NCBI GenBank assembly: GCA_015065605.1
Contig: SVPZ01000013.1
Location: 1-61,073, forward strand
Length of the DNA: 61,073 bases
Direction: 5' to 3'
DNA from: Oscillospiraceae bacterium
GTDB lineage: Bacteria > Bacillota > Clostridia > Oscillospirales > Acutalibacteraceae
The position numbers and the translations under genes are program-made. A model generated the notes under the pieces. It did not search any database, was not told the origin of the DNA, and worked only from the letters and a program-made list of their open reading frames with translations. Below, one piece after another: positions 23,445 to 33,968 of the stretch (position 1 is its first letter; each line of letters opens with the position of its first letter).

Positions 23445-24506
23445 ATGTTTAAAAGAAAAGAAAACTGTGAAAAGAAATTTGAAATCAAATTCTTTAAAGA
23501 ACACAAAAAGTTAATGCGTATTGTAAGCATAGTTTTTATATGCGCACTTCTTATTGCCACCTCGGTTTACGGATTTTTATCGGTTAACGTTGTATCCATC
23601 TCCGACGGCACCAACGTAAACAAGCATTATACCTTAAAGTCCGACGTACGTGGAATTTTAGTTCAGGCAGGTTATAACGAGTCCTATAACGTTGTTTCCG
23701 ATACTCGCGACGGTAACAGAATCAACATTCAGGTACAAGCTACCTTCCCCGTATATATTACCTACGGCGAAAAAACCTTTACCCACATAACCGCTAAAGC
23801 AACTGTAAAAGATATAATTTCCGATGCAGGTATCACCCTTAACGAAGGAGATTTAATTTCTCCCGATATGAATAAGGTAATCGATAAGGAAAGCTATATC
23901 GACATTATTCCCGAAGCAAAAGAAAAAACGGTTATTACCGCTTCCAAGCTTGAAAATAAAGAGGAAAAGAAGACCGATTCCACAAAGAAGCCTTCTTCCG
24001 ATAAGAAGCCTTCCACTTCTTCAAAGCCCTCTACTTCATCTAAGCCTTCTACTTCATCTAAGCCTTCTACTTCTTCAAGCAGTTCCTCCTCTAACGCTTC
24101 TGCCGTTACCGGTTCTTTAGGTAACGTTACCTACCCCGGCACTGCAAAGAATCCTATTTCCGAATTAAAGCCTTCTTCTCCCATCACTTTGGACGAGAAC
24201 GGCATACCCGTAAATTATAAGAGCAGCAAACGCGTTCAGGCTACCGCCTACACCCATACCGGCAATAAATGTTCTACAGGCGTATGGCCCAAGCCCGGTT
24301 ACATTGCAGTTGACCCCAAGGTTATTCCTTACGGCACCAAGATGTATATCGTTTCTGCTGACGGTAAATACGTTTACGGTTACGCTATTGCAGCCGATAC
24401 AGGCGGATTTATTAAAAAGCGTCCTACCAACGTTGACCTGTTTATGCATACCGAATCTGCTTGCAGAAAGTTCGGCAGACGCGACGTTATAATTTACTTC
24501 TTATAA
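23445..24506 (+). CDS. 3D-domain cell-wall protein with DUF348 domains (YabE/Rpf2-like)
   Basis: 353 aa. One N-terminal TM/signal-anchor helix (about 26-48), two DUF348 ubiquitin-like modules (about 52-165), a Lys/Pro/Ser/Thr-rich linker (about 172-215) holding three tandem KPSTSS units, and a C-terminal 3D domain (about 260-353) with the three conserved Asp residues in VDPKVIPYGTKMYI, AADTGG and NVDLFM. 3D domains are the catalytic lytic-transglycosylase folds of MltA-like and resuscitation-promoting wall enzymes. A G5 domain, usual in YabE, is missing. AAAAGGAG precedes the ATG. A near-perfect promoter and palindrome lie upstream. Confidence 0.9.
   Translation: MFKRKENCEKKFEIKFFKEHKKLMRIVSIVFICALLIATSVYGFLSVNVVSISDGTNVNKHYTLKSDVRGILVQAGYNESYNVVSDTRDGNRINIQVQATFPVYITYGEKTFTHITAKATVKDIISDAGITLNEGDLISPDMNKVIDKESYIDIIPEAKEKTVITASKLENKEEKKTDSTKKPSSDKKPSTSSKPSTSSKPSTSSKPSTSSSSSSSNASAVTGSLGNVTYPGTAKNPISELKPSSPITLDENGIPVNYKSSKRVQATAYTHTGNKCSTGVWPKPGYIAVDPKVIPYGTKMYIVSADGKYVYGYAIAADTGGFIKKRPTNVDLFMHTESACRKFGRRDVIIYFL
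24000..24084 (+). repeat. Tandem repeat encoding KPSTSS units
   Basis: Nearly identical 18-base units encode Lys-Pro-Ser-Thr-Ser-Ser in the linker of the 3D-domain protein. Unit number is likely to vary between strains. Confidence 0.75.
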
Positions 24507-24517
24507 TAAAAAATTAA

Positions 24518-24553
24518 CGGCTACGTTACATTTCGTAACGCAGCCGATTTTTT
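24518..24553 (+). terminator. Terminator of the 3D-domain gene
   Basis: Stem CGGCTACGTTAC/GTAACGCAGCCG (one mismatch) followed by ATTTTTTAT. Confidence 0.88.
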
Positions 24554-24557
24554 ATCT

Positions 24558-25064
24558 TTAGGCATTTTCTTTTACGTATATACGTTCAATGCTGCCGATT
24601 ATAAGATTGTGCCAACCACCGTTTTTATACCATTTTTCATCAATAGATTTATCGATTAAAAACTGTTTATCCATAGGCTGTACGTATTTTTTTTTAATAA
24701 TCAGCACCAGACGGGCTTCTTTAAAATATACGTAGTTATCATTAGCGACAGGAGAAAGTCCCGTGAGAGCCGTTTTATCCACGTTTCTGCCGCTTTTACT
24801 GCCGCACACCTTATGTATATCCTTATTGTCGCCAAAAAAGGTCAGGGTGAAATAATCGCTACTTTCAATAAAGTCCATTGTGTAGCGCTCGGGGCGTACC
24901 ACAACGGCAACGCTGTCTTCGCCCCACATTTCGCCCATAAATCCCCAAGAAGCAGTCATCATATTATAGCCGTCTTTATTACCGGCAGTAATAAGCATAT
25001 ACTCCTTAGAGATAAGTTCTATTACGTTTTCTTTAAAATCTCTTACACAAATATCTCTGAACAT
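24558..25064 (-). CDS. Flavin reductase-like (flavoredoxin) family protein
   Basis: 168 aa, FMN-binding split-barrel fold. Seen: LITAGNKDGYNMMTASWGFMGEMW (the FMN-phosphate region, T-ASW), VVVRPERYTMDFIES and YFTLTFFG. These match flavoredoxins of anaerobes, which carry FMN and take part in electron transfer. Specific partner not known. Its ribosome site AAGGTGAT lies directly against the half-copy repeat at 25075-25150. It reads in the same direction as the NSS symporter gene upstream, from which the half repeat separates it. Reductase versus plain flavoprotein cannot be settled. Confidence 0.82.
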   Translation of the reverse strand: MFRDICVRDFKENVIELISKEYMLITAGNKDGYNMMTASWGFMGEMWGEDSVAVVVRPERYTMDFIESSDYFTLTFFGDNKDIHKVCGSKSGRNVDKTALTGLSPVANDNYVYFKEARLVLIIKKKYVQPMDKQFLIDKSIDEKWYKNGGWHNLIIGSIERIYVKENA

Positions 25065-25074
25065 AAAATCACCT

Positions 25075-25150
25075 TAAGCAAACACGAATAATCCGAACCT
25101 GATTTTAAAGGCTCAATTTTCGTATTTGCATTGTTAAAATACTCGTTAAT
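25075..25150. repeat. Half copy of the 158-bp element (one end and half the core)
   Basis: 76 bases that match one half of the 12564-12721 element (reverse orientation) with one substitution. It starts with the terminal TAAGCAAACACGAATAATCC and ends directly at the stop codon of the NSS gene (25151). The missing half is found in the same orientation at 60138-60214. Confidence 0.88.
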
Positions 25151-26527
25151 TTACCCTTTAAAGAATCCAATGATACCCACAACAAAAATTACAACGATAA
25201 GTATAGGTACTATAAAACGATAATAGTGTTTAAGCCATCCTGCCATTTTAATACCGTTACCCGTATTGGTTTCTTTAAGGTACTTATCAAAGCCCCAACC
25301 CCATTTGGTGACGCAGAAAAGCAGGAACACAAGTGAGCCTAACGGTAAAAGCACCTGACTAACCACAAAGTCTTCCATATCGAGTATATTTTTGCCGCCG
25401 ATATTAGCGCCGCTCAGCAGGTTAAAACCTAACGCGCAAGGCGTACTTAAAACAAGCATCGCAATACAGTTGATAATTGAAGCTTTTTTACGGCTCCAAC
25501 CGAGATTATCCATAAGATTAGCCTGCAGATTTTCAAACACCGCAATTACGGTTGAAAAACTTGCAAATACCATAAATACGAAGAACAAGGTTCCCCATAC
25601 TCTGCCAAGAGGCATATTTACGAAAATATTGGGAAGGGTTTCGAAAATAAGCGGAGGGCCTGCATCGGTCTTACCGCCATTATATGCAAAACAAGCGGGG
25701 AATATTATTACAGCCGCCATAATTGCAACGAAGGTGTCAAGCGCGCAAATCTTTATAGATTCGCCTGTCAAGGTCGTATCCTTTTTCATATAACTACCGA
25801 AAATCTGCATTGAACCAATACCAAGGCTAAGGGTAAAGAACGCCTGATTCATAGCGGCAACCATAACGTCAAAAAGGTTAAGATTATTTTCCTTAAGGGA
25901 AGCAACACTCGGTACGAAAAGTTTTTTAATACCTGCCATACCACCGGGGAGCATTACGCTGTTTACAGCCAAAACAACCATTAAAATAAGAAGGGCTATC
26001 ATCATCCATTTGCTGATTCTTTCAAGTCCCTTTTGAAGTCCAAAGCTGCAAACAATAAAGCCTGCGATAATTACAATCGCCATCCATAAAACCATTTCGG
26101 TAGGATTTGCGGTCATATCGGCAAATACCGTTTTTACCGTTTCGCTGTCCATACCCGATTTAAACGTGCCGTTAGCAAATTTAACAAAATAATTTGCCAT
26201 CCAACCCGAAACGGTGGTGTAGTACATCATAAGCAAATAACAGCCTATCATACATACCCAACCGTGAATATGCCACTTGTGACCGGGTTTTTCAAGGGCT
26301 TTAAAGGCGCCAAGTGCACTTTTTCTGCCGGCTCTGCCAACAGCCAGTTCCATAGTTAAAACGGGAATACCCATAATAACAAGGAAAAGAAGATAGAAAA
26401 GCACAAAAATACCGCCGCCGTTTTGACCTGCTACGTAAGGGAAACGCCATACGTTACCGATACCTATAGCACAGCCTGCGCTTACAAGCAAAAAACCAAG
26501 CTTAGTTTTAAAGTTTTCTCTTGCCAT
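25151..26527 (-). CDS. NSS family Na+-dependent symporter (SLC6-like)
   Basis: 458 aa with 11-12 TM helices, the bacterial NSS length. The family couples Na+ entry to uptake of amino acids or related amines. Seen: SAGCAIGIGNVWRFPYVAG (the TM1 substrate/Na+ site GNVWRFPY), NGGGIFVLFYLLFL (TM2), a TM6 region ending SLGIGSMQIFGSYM, and FASFSTVIAVFE in TM8, where Na2-site Ser/Thr residues fall. No partner gene. The stop codon abuts the half repeat. Substrate (probably an amino acid) unknown. Confidence 0.92.
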   Translation of the reverse strand: MARENFKTKLGFLLVSAGCAIGIGNVWRFPYVAGQNGGGIFVLFYLLFLVIMGIPVLTMELAVGRAGRKSALGAFKALEKPGHKWHIHGWVCMIGCYLLMMYYTTVSGWMANYFVKFANGTFKSGMDSETVKTVFADMTANPTEMVLWMAIVIIAGFIVCSFGLQKGLERISKWMMIALLILMVVLAVNSVMLPGGMAGIKKLFVPSVASLKENNLNLFDVMVAAMNQAFFTLSLGIGSMQIFGSYMKKDTTLTGESIKICALDTFVAIMAAVIIFPACFAYNGGKTDAGPPLIFETLPNIFVNMPLGRVWGTLFFVFMVFASFSTVIAVFENLQANLMDNLGWSRKKASIINCIAMLVLSTPCALGFNLLSGANIGGKNILDMEDFVVSQVLLPLGSLVFLLFCVTKWGWGFDKYLKETNTGNGIKMAGWLKHYYRFIVPILIVVIFVVGIIGFFKG

Positions 26528-26723
26528 AGTTTCAACTCCTAAAATATATTGCTATCATTGTACCATAAGAATAAAGCTTTGTCCATATTTTTAAATGAAT
26601 TGAAGACCTATATTTTTCGTGGTATAATAATTTTACAAAGCAACACTTTTATAATTTAATGTTGTTCAGTTATCCTCCTTAAAACGTTAAAATAATATTA
26701 CAAAATTAAAGGAGGTTCTTAAT
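26528..26723. other. Intergenic region, no gene seen
   Basis: AT-rich. Contains the divergent regulatory space between the NSS gene and the short ORF at 26724. AAAGGAGG at 26709-26715 is the ribosome site of that ORF. Confidence 0.5.
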
Positions 26724-26807
26724 ATGAACACAGACAAAATTTTAGCAGAATCAATAGCAAAGGACTACGCCCCAAAGGAAAGTTCAAAAATTGTTGCACT
26801 CAAATAA
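26724..26807 (+). pseudogene. 27-codon stub of a small conserved clostridial protein
   Basis: ATG at 26724 with a perfect AAAGGAGG 9 bases before it. The peptide MNTDKILAESIAKDYAPKES plus SKIVALK ends at TAA. The start and the APKESSKIVALK block resemble, from memory, the N-terminus of a small (about 60 aa) two-helix membrane protein common in Clostridia, in which a KLDxxAK stretch and TM segments should follow. Here the frame is cut right after VALK and the sequence beyond shows no continuation. It is either a truncated gene or a very short real peptide. Confidence 0.45.
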
Positions 26808-27019
26808 AATGAATCGCGCGCTGATTTCTTTGCTGAAAGAAAAATCTTCGAAATAATATAAGATTATCTCTTGGAGTTTTCGGTGTACCGTTTATATCGT
26901 GTAATATCGTTTAAAATTGTGTATATTGTGGGTTTTGTGTTGTCAAAATTGAATATCGTTGCAAAAAGTTTATATAAAGAAAAAGAGTCATAATACTTGT
27001 GTGATTTTCATCAAAAATA
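26808..27019. other. Intergenic region, no gene seen
   Basis: AT-rich with TATCGT repeats (around 26897-26965). No convincing frame or RNA. It may be the decayed remainder of the truncated gene. Confidence 0.4.
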
Positions 27020-27047
27020 TTGTAATTTCATGGAATCATGTTATAAT
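27020..27047 (+). promoter_or_regulatory. Promoter of the small membrane protein gene at 27076
   Basis: TTGTAA (27020-27025), 16-base spacer, perfect TATAAT (27042-27047). Confidence 0.6.
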
Positions 27048-27075
27048 AAAAATATAAAAAACGGAGGTATGAATA

Positions 27076-27432
27076 ATGGCAAAGGAAAAAATCAATTTAC
27101 GGGACGAGTTGCGCGCTCACAAATTTGAATTTGATTTGTTGCAAAAAATTCCCTGCACAAAACAAGAGAATAAGGAATACCAAAAGTTGTTGAAAGATGG
27201 CGGTACTCTTCCAGAAGGTGTTTATGCTTATGTTGATGTTAGTGGCGAAACATCAACAACAGAATTCTATACAATTTATGAAACTGACTTTACAGAATCT
27301 GAAATAAGAGAGTATCTTACATATAAACAATTAAGTCTTATTAGAACAATAAAAAATTGTGTGATGTTCTTTACTGTTCTGACTATAATTGGAATGATTG
27401 CATACTTCTTGATTATGATGAATGCTTTTTGA
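27076..27432 (+). CDS. Small C-terminally anchored membrane protein, unknown
   Basis: 118 aa. A charged soluble part (about 1-88, KEKINLRDELRAHKFEFDLL) with TEFYTIYETDFTESEIREYL, then one hydrophobic helix (about 95-117, VMFFTVLTIIGMIAYFLIMM). I do not recognise a family. GGAGG precedes the ATG, and a consensus promoter and a terminator frame it as a single gene. Its codon use (more TTG, ACA, GAA) is AT-richer than neighbouring housekeeping genes, which suggests recent arrival. Confidence 0.65.
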   Translation: MAKEKINLRDELRAHKFEFDLLQKIPCTKQENKEYQKLLKDGGTLPEGVYAYVDVSGETSTTEFYTIYETDFTESEIREYLTYKQLSLIRTIKNCVMFFTVLTIIGMIAYFLIMMNAF

Positions 27433-27448
27433 TTTGAACATAACATAC

Positions 27449-27486
27449 AAAAAGGACTATGACATTTCGTGTGTCATAGTCCTTTT
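27449..27486 (+). terminator. Terminator of the gene at 27076
   Basis: Perfect stem around AAAAGGACTATGACA/TGTCATAGTCCTTTT with a T-run. Confidence 0.85.
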
Positions 27487-27536
27487 AAAATAACTTGCAC
27501 CAAGTTTGCACCAAGGTGAAAATCAAGGCAAAAGTA

Positions 27537-27571
27537 AAACCCCGAAAACCAAATTGGTTTCGGGGTTTTTG
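27537..27571. terminator. Bidirectional terminator beyond rpsI
   Basis: AAAACCCCGAAAACC/GGTTTCGGGGTTTTT stem with T-runs on both strands, 22 bases downstream of the rpsI stop codon. Confidence 0.85.
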
Positions 27572-27592
27572 TTTGTTTTGAAATAATACAGA

Positions 27593-27991
27593 TTATCTCT
27601 TTGAGAACTGAGGTGCACGACGAGCGCCTTTGAGTCCGTACTTCTTTCTTTCCTTCATACGAGGATCACGAGTAAGGAATCCGGCTTTCTTGAGTTCTGC
27701 ACGAAGTTCAGCATCACTCTGAAGTAATGCACGAGCGATACCGTGACGGATAGCGCCTGCCTGACCGGTAACACCGCCGCCTGTTACGCGACATACGATG
27801 TCGAACTTTTCAGCAGTTTCGGTAAGAGCGAGGGGCTGACGAACGATAAGCTTTAAGGTTTCAAGACCGAAATAATCGTCGATATCTCTGTCATTGATGG
27901 TGATTTTGCCTGTGCCGTTGTAAAGACGAACGCGAGCTACAGAACTTTTTCTTCTACCAGTACCGTAGAAATAAGGTTTACTTTCAAACAT
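27593..27991 (-). CDS. rpsI: Ribosomal protein uS9
   Basis: 132 aa, normal S9 size. The [20 protein letters not shown] start, the [19 protein letters not shown] core and the C-terminal [17 protein letters not shown] tail, which reaches the ribosomal P site, are family signatures. It sits 20 bases after rplM, the conserved L13-S9 pair. A bidirectional terminator lies downstream. Confidence 0.98.
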   Translation of the reverse strand: MFESKPYFYGTGRRKSSVARVRLYNGTGKITINDRDIDDYFGLETLKLIVRQPLALTETAEKFDIVCRVTGGGVTGQAGAIRHGIARALLQSDAELRAELKKAGFLTRDPRMKERKKYGLKGARRAPQFSKR

Positions 27992-28011
27992 ATTCTTTTG
28001 CTCCCTTCTTA

Positions 28012-28437
28012 TTAGTCAACGAGTTCAGGCTTCTGAGCAACCTGCTTGTATTCAGCACCCTGATATACGTGCAAGCGAGTCAAAGCTTTTCTTCCGATGG
28101 TGGTATCGGGAACCATTCCCTTGATTGCGAGTTCCATTGCCAATTCAGGACGGGTGTTCATAAGAGTGTCGTATTTAACCTCTTTAAGATGACCGATCCA
28201 ACCTGTATGACGACGGTAGAATTTCTGCTGTAACTTTTTACCGGTAAGAACAGCTTTATCAGCGTTGATAACGATAACGAAGTCACCACAGTCAACATTA
28301 GGTGTAAATTCAGGCTTGCCCTTACCACGAAGTAAGTCAGCAACCTTAACTGCGGTACGGCCAAGAGGCTTACCTGCAGCATCTACAATGTACCATTTGC
28401 GCTGAACGTCAGCGGGTTTTGCCATAAATGTAGACAT
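28012..28437 (-). CDS. rplM: Ribosomal protein uL13
   Basis: 141 aa, normal L13 size. Large-subunit assembly protein. Seen: [39 protein letters not shown] and the signature around [24 protein letters not shown] precedes the ATG. The 200-base upstream region is AT-rich, where a regulatory leader could lie, but no L13 leader structure is evident by eye. Cotranscribed with rpsI. Confidence 0.98.
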   Translation of the reverse strand: MSTFMAKPADVQRKWYIVDAAGKPLGRTAVKVADLLRGKGKPEFTPNVDCGDFVIVINADKAVLTGKKLQQKFYRRHTGWIGHLKEVKYDTLMNTRPELAMELAIKGMVPDTTIGRKALTRLHVYQGAEYKQVAQKPELVD

Positions 28438-28603
28438 AATACTTCCTCCAAATAATTTTTTTACCTTGAGTATGTTACCACATTAATATTACTTTGTCAA
28501 CACTTATTTTTCTAAAATTTAATTTAAAATTCAATATCTCTTGTTTTCTTCGTTTTTCTTCGTTTTTCTCTCATTTGCTCACTTGCGATTTTTATTTTTT
28601 ACA

Positions 28604-28642
28604 TAAAAAAACTCCCGATTTTCAAAAAACCGAGAGTTTTTA
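28604..28642 (-). terminator. Terminator of the beta-galactosidase gene
   Basis: Inverted repeat AAAAACTC-CGATTTT / AAAACCGAGAGTTTTT with a T-run on the minus strand, directly after the stop codon. Confidence 0.75.
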
Positions 28643-28645
28643 CCA

Positions 28646-31630
<2,985 letters not shown>

Positions 31631-31726
31631 TCACCTTTCGGTAACTTTAAAATGATTATATAATATGGTGATAAAAAAAGCAATATACAAAATGCATATT
31701 TGCAAATTTTCGACAATCTTTTGCTA

Positions 31727-31772
31727 CAAAAAAGGACTGCCTCACTTTATTAGCGAGACAGCCCATTGATTT
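31727..31772 (-). terminator. Terminator of fucO
   Basis: On the minus strand GGCTGTCTCGC pairs with GTGAGGCAGTCC (one bulge, G:U pairs), followed by TTTTTTG. Confidence 0.65.
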
Positions 31773-31779
31773 TTTAATA

Positions 31780-32925
31780 TTAGAGAAGACTCTTATAAAG
31801 AGCGGTGATTTCTTCAACGCTTGTTTCTCTGGGATTACCGGGACGGCAAGCATCGTCAAATGCGGACTGAGCAAGGAATGCTACGTCTTCTTCCTTTACG
31901 ATTTCCTTAAGGTCGGCAGGAATACCAACGTCAATAGAAAGCTGCTTAACAGCGTCGATAGCGGCTTTTCTGTATTCCTCAACGCTCATATTTTCGGTAC
32001 CCTTAACACCCATAGCAGCGGCGATGTACTTATACTTATCACCTGTAGCCTGCGCATTATATTCCATAACGGTAGGAAGAATAATAGCATTAGCAACACC
32101 GTGAGGAGTATCATAAAGAGCGCCGAGAGGATGAGCCATAGAGTGAACGATACCAAGACCTACGTTAGAGAAGCCCATACCTGCAACGTACTGACCGAGA
32201 GCCATACCCTCTCTGCCGTCAGCCTCGCCGTTTACAGCAGCGCGGAGAGAACGTGCAATAATTTCGATAGCTTTAAGATGGAACATATCGGAAAGTTCCC
32301 AAGCACCCTTGGTTATGTAGCCTTCAATAGCGTGGGTAAGAGCATCCATACCGGTAGCGGCGGTAAGACCCTTAGGCATAGTGGACATCATATCGGGGTC
32401 AACAACCGCAACAACAGGAATGTCGTGAACGTCAACGCAAACCATTTTTCTGTTGTTCTGTACGTCGGTAATTACGTAGTTAATGGTAACCTCAGCAGCG
32501 GTACCTGCGGTGGTGGGAACTGCAATAATGGGAACGCACTTATTCTTGGTGGGAGCAACGCCCTCAAGAGAACGAACGTCGGCAAATTCGGGGTTATTGA
32601 TAATAATACCGATAGCCTTAGCGGTATCCATGGAAGAACCGCCGCCGATAGCAACGATGCAGTCAGCTTCGCTTGCCTTATAAGCCTCTACGCCTGCCTG
32701 AACGTTTTCAATGGTAGGATTAGGCTTAATTTCAGAGAAAAGCGCGTAAGCGATTTTAGCATTATCAAGAACGTCGGTAACCTTTTTGGTAACGCCAAAC
32801 TTAATAAGGTCGGGGTCGGATGCAACAAAAGCTTTTTTAAAGCCTCTGGCAATGATTTCGTCAGCAACTGCCGCTACTGCGCCTGCGCCGTGATAGGATG
32901 TTTCGTTGAGTACGAATCTATTCAT
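31780..32925 (-). CDS. fucO: Lactaldehyde reductase / 1,2-propanediol oxidoreductase (iron-dependent ADH)
   Basis: 381 aa, group III Fe-dependent alcohol dehydrogenase. It reduces L-lactaldehyde, from fucose or rhamnose breakdown, to 1,2-propanediol with NADH. Close full-length match to my memory of E. coli FucO: LNETSYHGAGAV, IVAIGGGSSMDTAKAIGI (NAD site), PTTAGTAAEVTINYVITD, ATGMDALTHAIEGYITKGAW (Asp and His iron ligands), IVHSMAHPLGALYDTPHGVA (two more His ligands). Single gene with its own terminator. The fucose genes that would feed it are not in the window. Confidence 0.93.
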   Translation of the reverse strand: MNRFVLNETSYHGAGAVAAVADEIIARGFKKAFVASDPDLIKFGVTKKVTDVLDNAKIAYALFSEIKPNPTIENVQAGVEAYKASEADCIVAIGGGSSMDTAKAIGIIINNPEFADVRSLEGVAPTKNKCVPIIAVPTTAGTAAEVTINYVITDVQNNRKMVCVDVHDIPVVAVVDPDMMSTMPKGLTAATGMDALTHAIEGYITKGAWELSDMFHLKAIEIIARSLRAAVNGEADGREGMALGQYVAGMGFSNVGLGIVHSMAHPLGALYDTPHGVANAIILPTVMEYNAQATGDKYKYIAAAMGVKGTENMSVEEYRKAAIDAVKQLSIDVGIPADLKEIVKEEDVAFLAQSAFDDACRPGNPRETSVEEITALYKSLL

Positions 32926-33009
32926 TTTAACAACTTCCTTTCGGATATTTTTTTATATTATACCACATTCTTAAAGCCACTTCAAGAACTTTGTTTTAAA
33001 TTTAACAAT

Positions 33010-33798
33010 TTATATTTTCAAAAGTTTTTCTGCATTCTTATGGGTGATTTTTTCAAAATCCTCTTCCCCTATATCAAGAGATTTTAAAAGCCTTAATTCC
33101 ATATCGGCAGTATGCCACGGGGCATCGGTGCCGAAAAGAAGTCTATCTGCGCCGTGCTTTTCCAAAATCTTTTCAAAATAAAACTTTGGTTGAGTGCCGT
33201 AAGCATAAGAAGTATCAAAATAAATGTTTTTGCCTGCAAGATGCTTTAACACCCCTTCTCCGCAACCTACGCCGCCCCAATGCGCCGCAACAACGGGAGA
33301 AGTAAACCAATCAAGCGCCCTTTCCATTTTTTCGGGAGTAGCGCCATAGGGAGGCGCATAGCCGTAATCGTTTCCTGCGTGAAAAACGGTAATAAGACCG
33401 AGTTCGCCAATCTTTTTATAAAGCGGCTTAAGTTTAATATCGTCAACGTTAAAGCCCTGATAATCGGGATGAAGTTTTATCCCCTTAAGACCAAGCTCTT
33501 TAATTCTTTCAAGTTCTTCTAAAGCATCCTCGCTATAGGGAAATACCGAACCGAAAGCAATAACGTCATCGCTGTTTATATATGCAGCAAAATCATTAAC
33601 CGCCCTTTGCTGATGAGCATTTGTAGCAATATTTAACGCAACGCTTTTATCAACGCCGCTTTTTTCCATAAGTAAGCGAAGTCCCGAAACGGTGCCGTCG
33701 GTATAAGGGTTAAGTCCTCCCGAAGCAAAGGAAAGTTTTTCCATTGCTTTTTGCGATACTTTATCGGGAAAACAGTGTGTATGAAAATCTATAAGCAT
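33010..33798 (-). CDS. Amidohydrolase-2 family metal-dependent hydrolase
   Basis: 262 aa, TIM-barrel amidohydrolase. Start ATG at 33796-33798 has AAAAGGTGAT upstream; longer frames do not. Metal site pattern: DFHTHCFPD at the N-terminus (HxH), FHAGNDYGYAPPYG (His), HWGG (His) and LFGTDAPWHTADM (terminal Asp). The family holds decarboxylases and hydrolases such as ACMSD and pyrone-dicarboxylate hydrolase. Only divalent-metal chemistry can be predicted here. It diverges from the AsnB-like gene. Confidence 0.83.
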   Translation of the reverse strand: MLIDFHTHCFPDKVSQKAMEKLSFASGGLNPYTDGTVSGLRLLMEKSGVDKSVALNIATNAHQQRAVNDFAAYINSDDVIAFGSVFPYSEDALEELERIKELGLKGIKLHPDYQGFNVDDIKLKPLYKKIGELGLITVFHAGNDYGYAPPYGATPEKMERALDWFTSPVVAAHWGGVGCGEGVLKHLAGKNIYFDTSYAYGTQPKFYFEKILEKHGADRLLFGTDAPWHTADMELRLLKSLDIGEEDFEKITHKNAEKLLKI

Positions 33799-33909
33799 AT
33801 TTATCACCTTTTTAGCATTATACACCTATTTTTTCCTCCTTTCAATATTTTAAGCGTATATTTTAACGTTTTGCAAAAAATATATATGGTAAGTTTTAAA
33901 ACTTAATTG

Positions 33910-33938
33910 TTGAAAGACGGCAAAATATGTGATAAAAT
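33910..33938 (+). promoter_or_regulatory. Promoter of the AsnB-like gene
   Basis: TTGAAA (33910-33915), 17-base spacer, TAAAAT (33933-33938), with AAAGGAAG ribosome site before the ATG at 33969. It shows that the short N-terminus of the protein is genuine. Confidence 0.75.
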
Positions 33939-33968
33939 GTCATTATAAAAACTCAAAGGAAGTCGGTT

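Noticed and set aside
24000-24084. Phase-variable contingency repeat
   Set aside because: Repeat unit is 18 bases, a multiple of 3, so changes in number would not shift the frame; only linker length would vary.
32101-33087. 328-residue plus-strand frame across fucO
   Set aside because: Antisense of fucO and crosses its 5' end into the next gene; repetitive Asn/Gly/His composition.
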